Positions 41,402-49,317 of a stretch of 64,000 nucleotides of DNA are shown here, piece after piece; the first letter of the stretch is position 1; every line of letters begins with the position of its first letter. This DNA is from Streptomyces cinerochromogenes. GTDB lineage: Bacteria > Actinomycetota > Actinomycetes > Streptomycetales > Streptomycetaceae. The stretch covers positions 1 through 64,000 of the forward strand of contig NZ_BMRM01000024.1 in assembly GCF_014648635.1 (NCBI RefSeq), in the 5' to 3' direction. The position numbers were made by a program, and so were the translations under genes. The notes below the pieces were generated by a model. The model was not told the origin of the DNA. It made no database searches and saw only the letters and a list, made by a program, of their open reading frames with translations.

Positions 41402-41462
41402 TTTGAGCGAGTGCTCAAATCATCTGGCGCCGAACGTACACCTCTTTGAGCGATCGCTCAAT
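41402..41462. promoter_or_regulatory. Twin TTGAGC palindromes, TetR operators
   Basis: TTTGAGCGAGTGCTCAAA (41402-41419) and TTTGAGCGATCGCTCAAT (41445-41462; the inner 16 bp are perfectly palindromic) share TTGAGCGANNGCTCAA, with centres 43 bp apart. The first ends about 25 bp upstream of the SRPBCC gene start. The TetR encoded in that operon is the likely binder. Confidence 0.75.
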
Positions 41463-41476
41463 CCTGCGGGACGGGA

Positions 41477-41503
41477 AAACCCCGGCCCGCAGGACCGGGG
41501 TTT
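41477..41503 (-). terminator. Intrinsic terminator after the thiamine-binding-type gene
   Basis: AAACCCCGG (41477-41485) and CCGGGGTTT (41495-41503) pair with a 9-nt loop. On the minus strand the stem is followed by TTTTCCC, a short U-run. It starts 17 bp past the stop at 41520. Confidence 0.82.
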
Positions 41504-41519
41504 CGCCAGGGTGGCCGGA

Positions 41520-41813
41520 CTACTGGGCGAGGTGCCGCTCGACCGTCTCCACCTTCGACGTCAGTCCGTCCGTCACACCGGGCCGGATGTCGGCCTTGAG
41601 GACGAGCGACACGCGCGGGGCACGCGCCTCCACGGCGGCGACGGCGCGCCTGACGACGTCCATGACCTCGTCCCACTCGCCCTCGACGGAGGTGAACATG
41701 GCGTCGGTGCGGTGGGGCAGGCCCGACTCGCGGACCACGCGCACGGCGTCGGCGACGTACTCCCCCACGTCCTCGCCGACGCCCAGGGGTGTCACGGAGA
41801 AGGCGACGATCAT
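41520..41813 (-). CDS. MTH1187/YkoF-type thiamine-binding protein
   Basis: 97 residues matching the MTH1187 family (formerly DUF77): MIVAFSVTPLGVGEDVGEYVADAVRVVRESGL at the start and the MFTSVEGEWDEVM motif in the middle. Family members form small ferredoxin-like multimers that bind thiamine or similar ligands. ATG at 41813 overlaps the stop of the DUF3817 gene by 4 bp, so the pair is one operon ending at the terminator. Confidence 0.88.
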   Translation of the reverse strand: MIVAFSVTPLGVGEDVGEYVADAVRVVRESGLPHRTDAMFTSVEGEWDEVMDVVRRAVAAVEARAPRVSLVLKADIRPGVTDGLTSKVETVERHLAQ

Positions 41814-42160
41814 GCGTTCACGACCCCTTCCTTGCGGGCGCGGGCCGCGATGACGGCGTCCTCGGCCTCACGGCGCAGCGCGCGCTCGATGACGAAGCCG
41901 CCGCCGGGGATGAACGAGTACGCGAAGTAGAGGGCGGCCTTGCCCTTGTTCCACTTGGTGCGGTTCCAGGCGTCCAGCCAGAAGAGCACGTAGAGGATGA
42001 ACAGCACGCCGTGGATCGGGCCGAGCACCGGGGCCGCGTCGAAGCCGGAGGCCACCGTGTACTTGATGACCGTGCAGGTCGCGAGCACGATCCAGGAGAT
42101 GCCCTCCGGCACGGAGACCAGGCGCAGGCGGCGGATGGCGGAGGCTGTCTTCAGGTCCAC
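41810..42160 (-). CDS. DUF3817-family membrane protein
   Basis: 116 residues, three hydrophobic segments (GISWIVLATCTVIKYTVA, PVLGPIHGVLFILYVLFWLDAW, ALYFAYSFIPGGGFVIERAL). The GPIHGVLFILY and GGFVIER blocks match DUF3817, making it a paralogue of the protein at 38276. Coupled to the MTH1187-type gene by a 4-bp overlap. Function unknown. Confidence 0.88.
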   Translation of the reverse strand: MDLKTASAIRRLRLVSVPEGISWIVLATCTVIKYTVASGFDAAPVLGPIHGVLFILYVLFWLDAWNRTKWNKGKAALYFAYSFIPGGGFVIERALRREAEDAVIAARARKEGVVNA

Positions 42161-42307
42161 GGGTCACCTTCGGTGGGAGAGTCGTTTGTGAACGCACGCA
42201 CAAGCGTTCCCCCATTGTGGCAAACCGCGCCCCTGGGGGTCCGCTCAGGGTGGGTATCCACCCACGGGCCCTGTTCCGTCCACCTGCCCGGCGGCTACTT
42301 TCGCAGC

Positions 42308-42946
42308 GTGGCGATGTTCCGACTCCAAGGGAGCAAGGTGCTCGCCGTCGACATGACCGGGGACGCCGTCAAGGCGAAGAACGGCTCGATGGTCGCGTAC
42401 GACGGGCAGATGGCCTTCAAGAAGCTGAGCGGCGGCGGCGAGGGGCTGCGCGGGATGGTGACCCGGCGGCTCACCGGCGAACAGATGACGGTGATGGAGG
42501 TGAAAGGGCACGGGACCTGCTGGTTCGCGGACCGGGCGTCCGAGATCAACCTGGTCGGCCTCCGGGGCGACAAGCTCTGCGTCGAGGCGGGCAACCTGCT
42601 GGCGACGGACGCGGGGCTGAGAACGGGCACGACGTTCACGGGGCTGCGCGGGGCCTCGCAGGGCAACGGCCTGTTCACGACGACCGTGGAGGGCCACGGC
42701 CAGGCGGCGATCCTCTCCGACGGGCCGGCGGTCGTCCTCCGGGTCAGCCCGCAGTACCCGCTGATCGTGGACCCGGGCGCCTATGTGGCCCACCAGGGGA
42801 ACGTCCGGCAGTCCTTCCAGTCCGGTGTGACCTTCCGCACGCTCCTCGGGGAGGGCGGCGGCGAGGCGTTCCAGATCCGCTTCGAGGGCGACGGGCTGGT
42901 GTACGTGCAGCCGAGCGAGCGGAACACGATCGCGGGGGACGTGTGA
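42308..42946 (+). CDS. AIM24-family protein 1
   Basis: 212 residues of the AIM24/TIGR00266-like beta-prism family. Repeated strands end in motifs such as NGSMVAYDGQMAFKKL, GNLLATDAGLRTGTTF and DPGAYVAHQGNV. GTG at 42308, or ATG two codons later. It heads a three-gene run of paralogues (next starts 2 bp after its stop). The family has no defined reaction; AIM24 proteins are cytosolic or membrane-associated and affect mitochondrial organisation in yeast. Confidence 0.88.
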   Translation: MAMFRLQGSKVLAVDMTGDAVKAKNGSMVAYDGQMAFKKLSGGGEGLRGMVTRRLTGEQMTVMEVKGHGTCWFADRASEINLVGLRGDKLCVEAGNLLATDAGLRTGTTFTGLRGASQGNGLFTTTVEGHGQAAILSDGPAVVLRVSPQYPLIVDPGAYVAHQGNVRQSFQSGVTFRTLLGEGGGEAFQIRFEGDGLVYVQPSERNTIAGDV

Positions 42947-42947
42947 G

Positions 42948-43598
42948 ATGACCTTCCGAGAGATCAACTCCAAGATGGTCGAGGCGACCGTGGTGCCGGG
43001 GCAGCGGCTGTTCAGCCAGCGCGGGGCGATGCTCGCCTACCGGGGCCAGGTGTCCTTCACGCCCAACGTGCAGGGCGGCCAGGGCGGGCTGATGTCCATG
43101 ATCGGGCGCCGGGTGGCCGGCGAGGCGGCCCCGCTGATGACCGTGGAGGGCAGCGGCACGGTCTTCTTCGGGCACGGCGGCCACCACGTCCATGTGATCA
43201 CCCTCTCCGGCGACACCCTCTACGTCGAGGCGGACCGGCTGCTCGCCTTCGAGGGCACGCTGCGGCAGGGCACGATGTTCCTCGGCTCTCAGGGCGGGGT
43301 CATGGGCATGGTGCGGGGGCAGGTGACGGGGCAGGGCCTGTTCACCACCACCCTCCAGGGGCACGGCTCGGTGGCCGTCATGGCGCACGGCGGCGTCTTC
43401 GAGATCCCGGTCACCCCGCAGCACCCGGTCCATGTCGACCCCCAGGCCTACGTCGCCCATCACGGCGAGGTCCGCAACAGGCTGTCCACCGCGCTCGGCT
43501 GGCGCGAGATGGTCGGCCGGGGCTCCGGCGAGGCCTTCCAGCTGGAGCTGAGCGGCAACGGCACGGTCTACGTCCAGGCGTCGGAGGAGAAGCTGTGA
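42948..43598 (+). CDS. AIM24-family protein 2
   Basis: 216 residues, ATG at 42948. Same beta-prism pattern as its neighbours: FSQRGAMLAYRGQVSF, GHHVHVITLSGDTLYVEADRLLAFEGTL (in parts) and DPQAYVAHHGEVRN. A central Gly/Met-rich loop (QGGQGGLMSMIGRRVAGEAA) matches that of protein 1. The stop overlaps protein 3 by 4 bp. Divergence between copies suggests an old duplication with separate roles, perhaps a hetero-oligomer. Confidence 0.88.
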   Translation: MTFREINSKMVEATVVPGQRLFSQRGAMLAYRGQVSFTPNVQGGQGGLMSMIGRRVAGEAAPLMTVEGSGTVFFGHGGHHVHVITLSGDTLYVEADRLLAFEGTLRQGTMFLGSQGGVMGMVRGQVTGQGLFTTTLQGHGSVAVMAHGGVFEIPVTPQHPVHVDPQAYVAHHGEVRNRLSTALGWREMVGRGSGEAFQLELSGNGTVYVQASEEKL

Positions 43599-44404
43599 GC
43601 ACCCACGGAACTCCGGGCGCCGGGCCGGTCGTGTACGACCCGGTGACCCTGCCCGCCGACGACAACGTGAACGCCTACACCTTCTGCGTGGAGCTGAAGG
43701 GCGGGCAGTGGTTCCTGCAGAAGGGAAAGATGATCGCCTACTACGGGGCGATCGAGTTCAACGGCATCGGGCTCGGGCGCCTCGACCGACTTGTCCGTAG
43801 TTCCTTTCATTCGCCACTGCACGCGAGCGACTGGGTGGTGGCGGAGGGCTCCGGGAAGATGCTGCTGGCCGACCGGGCCTTCGACGTCAACTCCTACGAC
43901 CTGGACGACGGGAACTTGACCATTCGCGCGGGCAATCTGCTCGCTTTTCAGCCAAGTCTCGCGCTCAAGCAATCGATCGTGCCGGGTTTTCTGACCCTTA
44001 TCGGAACCGGAAAGTTTGTGGCCGCATCTAACGGTCCGGTGGTGTTCATGGAACCTCCGATCCGGGTCGACCCCCAGGCGCTCGTCGGGTGGGCCGACTG
44101 CCCGTCCCCGTTCCATCACTACGACCACGGGTACCTGACGGGTGTACTGGGCGGTCTACGTGCGATGACGGGCTTCGGCGGGGTCTCCGGGGAGGAGCAC
44201 CAGTTCGAGTTCGCGGGCGCCGGGACGGTCCTGCTGCAGTCGACGGAGACCCTCATGGCCGAGGCCGCGACGGGGGCGGTTCCGCCCGAACCGGGGGTCC
44301 CCGGAGGTGGCGGAACGGCACCGGGCGGACACGGTCCGCAATCGTCGGGCGTACCGCGCCTTCCCGGACAGCTGGGAGACCTCCAGCGTCGCTTCGGGCT
44401 GTGA
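43595..44404 (+). CDS. AIM24-family protein 3, with extended C-terminus
   Basis: 269 residues, GTG start overlapping gene 2. The AIM24 core (FLQKGKMIAYYGAIEF, DLDDGNLTIRAGNLLAFQPSL, VDPQALVGWADC) is followed by a Pro/Gly-rich tail of about 50 residues not seen in the other two. Codon use is less GC-biased at about 43785-43820 and 43915-44035, in contrast to the other two copies. This may be constraint on the DNA or a partial gene conversion. Confidence 0.86.
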   Translation: MSTHGTPGAGPVVYDPVTLPADDNVNAYTFCVELKGGQWFLQKGKMIAYYGAIEFNGIGLGRLDRLVRSSFHSPLHASDWVVAEGSGKMLLADRAFDVNSYDLDDGNLTIRAGNLLAFQPSLALKQSIVPGFLTLIGTGKFVAASNGPVVFMEPPIRVDPQALVGWADCPSPFHHYDHGYLTGVLGGLRAMTGFGGVSGEEHQFEFAGAGTVLLQSTETLMAEAATGAVPPEPGVPGGGGTAPGGHGPQSSGVPRLPGQLGDLQRRFGL

Positions 44405-44496
44405 GCGGTAGTCTGCGGAGTGTGACGTCGAACGCGTGCGCACTGTCACACCACCCGAAGTAGTTCGTCATTCAACTTCTTAGGTAGACTTCATTC

Positions 44497-44973
44497 ATGG
44501 AGACCGAGACGGCCACGCGCTGGCTGACCGATGCGGAGCAGTGCGCCTGGCGCACCCACCTGGAGGTCAACAGGCTGTTGACGTACCAGCTCGAAAAGGA
44601 TCTGCAGCCGTTCGGCCTGACAATGAACGACTACGAGATCCTCGTGAACCTGTCCGAGTCGGAAGACGTACGGATGCGGATGAGCGACCTCGCCTCCGCG
44701 ACCCTCCAGTCCAAGAGCCGGCTCTCGCACCAGATCACACGCATGGAGAACGCGAACCTGGTGCGCCGGGAGAACTGCGAGTCGGACCGGCGGGGGCTCT
44801 ACGCCGTGCTCACCGAGCACGGCATGGAGACGATGCGGAAGGTCGCGCCGCACCACGTGTCGTCGGTCCGGCGGCACTTCATCGACCTGCTGTCGGCCGA
44901 CGCGCTGATGGAACTCGACAAGGCGCTCAAGCCGATCGCCGAGCACCTGAGAGGACAGCGGGGGCGTCCCTGA
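44497..44973 (+). CDS. absC: AbsC-like MarR-family regulator
   Basis: 158-residue MarR regulator. Winged helix: MNDYEILVNLSESEDVRMRMSDLASATLQSKSRLSHQITRMENANLVRRENCESDRRG (in parts). Length and chromosomal position match what I recall of AbsC (SCO5405), which binds zinc and controls coelibactin and antibiotic genes in S. coelicolor. His and Cys residues that could bind zinc are present (THLEVNR, ENCESDRRG, HHVSS). The upstream 44405-44496 has a GTGTGAC/GTCACAC dyad (44420-44451) and AT-rich TAGGTAGACT near the start. Its 3' end overlaps the convergent MFS gene by 47 bp. Confidence 0.75.
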   Translation: METETATRWLTDAEQCAWRTHLEVNRLLTYQLEKDLQPFGLTMNDYEILVNLSESEDVRMRMSDLASATLQSKSRLSHQITRMENANLVRRENCESDRRGLYAVLTEHGMETMRKVAPHHVSSVRRHFIDLLSADALMELDKALKPIAEHLRGQRGRP

Positions 44974-46147
44974 GCGTGCGGCGCGCGACCACGGCGGGCA
45001 GCACGGCCACCGAGCCCGCCAGGAGGAAGCACACCTCCAGCGGCACCCGGCCGATCAGCAGGCCCATGACCGCCGCCCCGCCCGAGCTTCCCGTGTTGAC
45101 CGCCATGTTCACCCAGGCCCCGGCCCGGGTGCGGGTGGCCTCGGTCGCCGATTCGTCGGCCAGGAGGTAGGCCGTGGTCAGCGCGGGAGCGACGAAGGCG
45201 CCCGCGAGGGCCATCACCCCGGTGAGGGTCCACAGGGTGGGGGCCAGGGCCGCTGCCGCCAGGGTCACACCCAGGGCCGCGGCGAACCGGTACAGCCGGG
45301 CGCGGGCGGTCGTACGCCAGCGCAGCGCCCCGTTGGCCAGACCGCCCAGCGCGCTGCCCGCCGAGAGCGCGCCCAGGACCCAGGGGACCAGGGCGGGGTC
45401 GTAGGAGCGTTCCGTGACGAAGGCCATCACCAGCAGCTCCACGGAGCTGAGGGCGAGCCCCACGCCCAGGGCGACCGCGACCGGCGGCAGCAGGCCCCGC
45501 ACCCGGGCCGGCCGCCGTTCGCCGCGGGCGGCGGGGCGGGGCGCGGTCATCGCCGGGGAGGTGACGAGGGCGCAGGTGCCGGCCGTGTTCAGGGCGGCGC
45601 TCAGCAGGATGCCGGCGGCGGGCGGGGCGAAGGCCATGAGCCCGCCGACCACGGCCGGACCGGAGACGAACAGCAGTTCCTCGGCGACGCCGTCCAGGCT
45701 GTAGGCGCGCTGCAACAGCGCCCGGTCCGGGACCAGTTCGGACCACAGGGCGCGCATGACCGGGCCCAGCGGCGGCGCGCAGCAGCCCGCGAGCGCGGCC
45801 GCTCCGGCGACGGCCGCCGCCGGTGCCCCCGGACGCCAGGTCAGGACGGCCAGGACGGTCAGCAGGGCGCCGTAGAGCACGGACATGGGCAGCAGGGCCC
45901 GGCGCGGGCCGTGGGCGTCGATCAGAGCGGCCCGCAGCGGCATCAGGAGGACCGTCGTCGCTCCGAACAGGGACAGCACCAGGCCGGAGACGGCCCAGGA
46001 GCCGGTGGCCCGGGTGACGGACAGCAGGACGGCGAGGGAGACCGTCCCGTAGGACAGGCGGGCCGTCAGCGCGGCGGTGAAGGTGCGGCGCGCGTGCGGG
46101 ACGCGCAGGACGGCGGCGTACGAGGGCCGCGAAGGGTGCGTGGACAC
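44927..46147 (-). CDS. MFS transporter (12-TM)
   Basis: 406-residue MFS protein with about 12 hydrophobic segments. A shortened A-motif-like loop follows TM2 (LIDAHGPRRALLPMS) and a second half begins near LPPVAVALGVGLALSS. GTG at 46147 has GGAGGA 8 bp upstream; a GTG at 46183 would add 12 residues (SLFRLFRRNSR) without a good ribosome site. Converges on and overlaps absC. Substrate is unknown; efflux is the usual role of this group. Confidence 0.85.
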   Translation of the reverse strand: MSTHPSRPSYAAVLRVPHARRTFTAALTARLSYGTVSLAVLLSVTRATGSWAVSGLVLSLFGATTVLLMPLRAALIDAHGPRRALLPMSVLYGALLTVLAVLTWRPGAPAAAVAGAAALAGCCAPPLGPVMRALWSELVPDRALLQRAYSLDGVAEELLFVSGPAVVGGLMAFAPPAAGILLSAALNTAGTCALVTSPAMTAPRPAARGERRPARVRGLLPPVAVALGVGLALSSVELLVMAFVTERSYDPALVPWVLGALSAGSALGGLANGALRWRTTARARLYRFAAALGVTLAAAALAPTLWTLTGVMALAGAFVAPALTTAYLLADESATEATRTRAGAWVNMAVNTGSSGGAAVMGLLIGRVPLEVCFLLAGSVAVLPAVVARRTLRDAPAVLSGARRSA

Positions 46148-46293
46148 GCGGGAGTTCCTCCGGAAGAGGCGGAAGAGGGACACCGAAGGGCGCGGTGGCC
46201 GTGTGTGACGGCTCCGCGATCCCGGGTGCGCTCTACGCCAGGGAGAGGAACATGGCGGTGAACCTAGCAGTCCTCCGGCGGAGTTGACGAGGG

Positions 46294-47250
46294 TCAGCCC
46301 TGTGTCAGGCCCGTGACCAGCTCGTCGGCCGCGCGGTACGGGTCCAGTTCGCCGGTGACGATCCGCTCGGCGAGGGCGCTGAGGCGGCGGTCGCCGTGCA
46401 GGTCGCCGATGCGTTCGCGCAGCGCGGTGACGGCGATGGTCTCCACCTCGCGGGCCGCGCGGGCCCGGCGGCGCTCGGCGAGGACACCGCGCTCCTCCAT
46501 CCAGGCCCGGTGCTTCTCCAGGGCCTCCACCACCTCGTCGACGCCCTCGGCGCGGGCCGCGACCGTTTTCACGATCGGCGGCCGCCAGTCGCCGGGCCCG
46601 CGGGCCTCGCCCAGGCCCAGCATGTGGTTCAGCTCGCGGGCGGTGGCGTCGGCACCGTCCCGGTCCGCCTTGTTGACGACGTAGACGTCGCCGATCTCCA
46701 GGATGCCCGCCTTCGCCGCCTGGATGCCGTCGCCCATGCCGGGGGCCAGCAGGACCACGCTGGTGTCCGCCTGGGAGGCGATCTCCACCTCCGACTGGCC
46801 CACGCCGACCGTCTCGACCAGGATCACGTCGCAGCCCGCCGCGTCCAGCACCCGGATGGCCTGCGGGGCCGCCCAGGCCAGGCCGCCGAGGTGACCGCGG
46901 GTGGCCATCGAGCGGATGTAGACGCCGGGGTCGGAGGCGTGCTCCGACATCCGGACCCGGTCGCCGAGCAGCGCGCCGCCGGAGAACGGGGACGAGGGGT
47001 CGACGGCCAGGACACCGACCCGCTTGCCCTGCTTGCGGTAGGCGGTGACGAGCGCGGAGGTGGAGGTGGACTTGCCGACGCCGGGCGAGCCGGTCAGGCC
47101 GACCACATAGGCGTTCCCGGTGAGCGGCGCGAGCGCCGCCATCACCTCCCTGAGCTGCGGGGACGCCCCCTCCACGAGGGAGATCAGCCGGGCCACGGCC
47201 CGCGGCCGGCCTTCCCTCGCCTGCGCCACCAGAGAGGAGACGTCCTGCAT
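46294..47250 (-). CDS. meaB: Methylmalonyl-CoA-mutase-associated GTPase MeaB
   Basis: 318-residue G3E-family GTPase that guards B12 loading of acyl-CoA mutases. Motifs: P-loop GLTGSPGVGKSTSTSAL (about 52-68), LAVDPSSPFSGGALLGDRVRM with the metal-binding Asp, switch region ETVGVGQSEVEIA, NKADRDGA for guanine recognition, and a C-terminal dimerisation arm. The ATG at 47250 is the natural start; a TTG precedes it. It follows the thiolase gene on the same strand after 71 bp. The likely client is IcmA (36500-38200) or methylmalonyl-CoA mutase elsewhere. Confidence 0.93.
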   Translation of the reverse strand: MQDVSSLVAQAREGRPRAVARLISLVEGASPQLREVMAALAPLTGNAYVVGLTGSPGVGKSTSTSALVTAYRKQGKRVGVLAVDPSSPFSGGALLGDRVRMSEHASDPGVYIRSMATRGHLGGLAWAAPQAIRVLDAAGCDVILVETVGVGQSEVEIASQADTSVVLLAPGMGDGIQAAKAGILEIGDVYVVNKADRDGADATARELNHMLGLGEARGPGDWRPPIVKTVAARAEGVDEVVEALEKHRAWMEERGVLAERRRARAAREVETIAVTALRERIGDLHGDRRLSALAERIVTGELDPYRAADELVTGLTQG

Positions 47251-47321
47251 CAAACAGCTCCGTTCACTTCACCGACGTACCGGAACGAGACCTGAGGTAC
47301 CGGGCTCAGGCCCACGGTGTC

Positions 47322-48521
47322 TCAGGCCTTCGGTACCCGCACGATCAGGGCGTCACCCTGGCCGCCGCCACCGCACAGCGCGGCCGCGCCGACCCCGCCG
47401 CCGCGGCGCTTCAGCTCCAGCGCCAAGTGGAGCACGATCCGGGCGCCGGACATACCGATCGGGTGGCCCAGCGCGATCGCGCCGCCGTTGACGTTCACCT
47501 TTTCCGTGGACACGCCGAGGTCCTTCATTGACTGCACGGCGACGGCGGCGAAGGCCTCGTTGATCTCGATGAGGTCCAGGTCGGAGACGTTCAGGCCCTC
47601 CTTCTTGAGGGCGTGCTGGATGGCGTTGGACGGCTGCGACTGCAGCGAGTTGTCCGGGCCGGCCACATTGCCGTGCGCGCCGATCTCGGCGAGCCAGGTC
47701 AGGCCCAGCTCCTCGGCCTTGGCCTTGCTCATCACGACGACCGCGGCGGCGCCGTCGGAGATCTGCGAGGAGGTGCCGGCGGTGATCGTGCCGTCCTTGG
47801 CGAAGGCCGGGCGGAGCTTGGCCAGGGACTCCACGGTGGTGTCGCCGCGGATGCCCTCGTCCTTGCTGAACAGCACCGGGTCGCCCTTGCGCTGCGGGAT
47901 CTCCACCGGGGTGATCTCCGCCTCGAACAGGCCGTTCTTCTGGGCGGCGGCGGCCCGCTGGTGGGACAGCGCGGCGATCTCGTCCTGCTCGGGGCGCTTG
48001 ATGCCGAGGCGGGTGTTGTGCTTCTCGGTGGACTCGCCCATGGCGACGCCCTCGAAGGAGTCGGTCAGGCCGTCGTGGGCCATCGCGTCGAGCATCTCGA
48101 CCGCGCCGTACTTGTAGCCCTCGCGGGACTTCGGGAGCAGGTGCGGGGCGTTGGTCATGGACTCCTGGCCGCCCGCGACGACGATGTCGAACTCGCCGGC
48201 GCGGATCAGCTGGTCCGCGAGGGCGATGGCGTCGAGGCCGGAGAGGCACACCTTGTTGATGGTGAGCGCCGGGACGTTCATGGGGATGCCGGCCTTGACG
48301 GCGGCCTGGCGGGCCGGGATCTGGCCCGCGCCGGCCTGCAGGACCTGGCCCATGATCACGTACTGCACCTGGTCGCCGCCGATCCCCGCACGGTCGAGGG
48401 CGGCCTTGATCGCGAAGCCGCCCAGGTCGGCTCCGGAGAAGGACTTCAGCGAGCCCAGCAGCCGCCCCATGGGCGTCCGGGCGCCCGCGACGATCACCGA
48501 GCTGGTCGTTCCAGAAGACAT
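47322..48521 (-). CDS. Acetyl-CoA acetyltransferase (thiolase)
   Basis: 399-residue biosynthetic-type thiolase; 2 acetyl-CoA to acetoacetyl-CoA or the reverse. Active-site Cys92 in INKVCLSGLDAIA, His in ALGHPIGMSGARIV, and the second Cys in AALCGGGGQGDAL are all present, along with the family N-terminus SVIVAGARTPMGR. ATG at 48521 with GGAAGGGG upstream. Divergent from the epimerase gene across about 150 bp. Cooperates with butyryl/isobutyryl-CoA metabolism by neighbourhood. Confidence 0.93.
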   Translation of the reverse strand: MSSGTTSSVIVAGARTPMGRLLGSLKSFSGADLGGFAIKAALDRAGIGGDQVQYVIMGQVLQAGAGQIPARQAAVKAGIPMNVPALTINKVCLSGLDAIALADQLIRAGEFDIVVAGGQESMTNAPHLLPKSREGYKYGAVEMLDAMAHDGLTDSFEGVAMGESTEKHNTRLGIKRPEQDEIAALSHQRAAAAQKNGLFEAEITPVEIPQRKGDPVLFSKDEGIRGDTTVESLAKLRPAFAKDGTITAGTSSQISDGAAAVVVMSKAKAEELGLTWLAEIGAHGNVAGPDNSLQSQPSNAIQHALKKEGLNVSDLDLIEINEAFAAVAVQSMKDLGVSTEKVNVNGGAIALGHPIGMSGARIVLHLALELKRRGGGVGAAALCGGGGQGDALIVRVPKA

Positions 48522-48671
48522 GAGGTGCGATCCCCTTCCAGCTGCCGCGCAGCCGAGGAGTGAACGAGGGTTTACTTCGAATGTACTGAGCGGTTGGACA
48601 CGGCGTCACCGGCCTGTCGGTGTGATCGCGCGCACGTTGCGTAACCACCCCGGGAGCGCTGCACTGAGTTC

Positions 48672-49112
48672 ATGCTGACGCGAATCGACCACATCGGGAT
48701 CGCCTGCCACGACCTCGACGCGACCGTCGAGTTCTACCGGACCACGTACGGCTTCGAGGTGTTCCACACCGAGGTCAACGAGGAACAGGGCGTGCGCGAG
48801 GCCATGCTCAAGATCAACGAGACCTCGGACGGCGGTGCCTCCTACCTCCAGCTGCTGGAACCGGTCCGCGAGGACTCCACGGTCGCCAAGTGGCTCGCGA
48901 AGAACGGGGAGGGCGTCCACCACATCGCCTTCGGCACGGCGGACGTCGACGCGGACTCCGAGGAGATCCGCGGCAAGGGCGTCCGGGTGCTGTACGAGGA
49001 GCCGCGCAGGGGCTCCATGGGGTCCCGGATCACCTTCCTGCACCCCAAGGACTGCCACGGTGTTCTGACGGAACTGGTCACTTCGGCCCCTGTTGAGTCA
49101 CCTGAGCACTGA
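48672..49112 (+). CDS. mce: Methylmalonyl-CoA epimerase
   Basis: 146-residue vicinal-oxygen-chelate protein that interconverts (2R)- and (2S)-methylmalonyl-CoA. The metal ligands expected in the family are visible: His7 (TRIDHIGIA), Gln in SYLQLLEP, His in GEGVHHIAFG and a C-terminal Glu in GVLTELV. Length is typical. ATG at 48672 starts exactly at the family N-terminus. Ends at a hairpin 32 bp downstream, before scy. Confidence 0.94.
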   Translation: MLTRIDHIGIACHDLDATVEFYRTTYGFEVFHTEVNEEQGVREAMLKINETSDGGASYLQLLEPVREDSTVAKWLAKNGEGVHHIAFGTADVDADSEEIRGKGVRVLYEEPRRGSMGSRITFLHPKDCHGVLTELVTSAPVESPEH

Positions 49113-49143
49113 CCCCCGTACATAAGGGCCGGTAGGGTTGGGG

Positions 49144-49172
49144 GCGATCGTCCCTGAAACGGGGACGATCGC
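49144..49172 (+). terminator. Terminator hairpin after the epimerase gene
   Basis: GCGATCGTCCC (49144-49154) and GGGACGATCGC (49162-49172) form a perfect 11-bp stem with a 7-nt loop, 32 bp past the stop codon. The rest of the gap to scy (to 49317) is GC-rich and should hold the scy promoter. Confidence 0.8.
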
Positions 49173-49317
49173 ATGCCGGGGTCCGGGTTTCGGGGGACGT
49201 GCGTCGGGGCAGCAGCCCGTGCTCCGCCGTTGATCTGACACCATTCCCCGGGGGCCCCGTTCGGCGGAGGACGAGGCTCGTTGGAGAAGCTGACCAGGGG
49301 ACGGATGGGACCGCGCA

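Noticed and set aside
46235..46253. Six-codon leader peptide (MFLSLA) upstream of the MFS gene
   Set aside because: No ribosome site precedes its ATG, and no alternative hairpins of an attenuator are evident.
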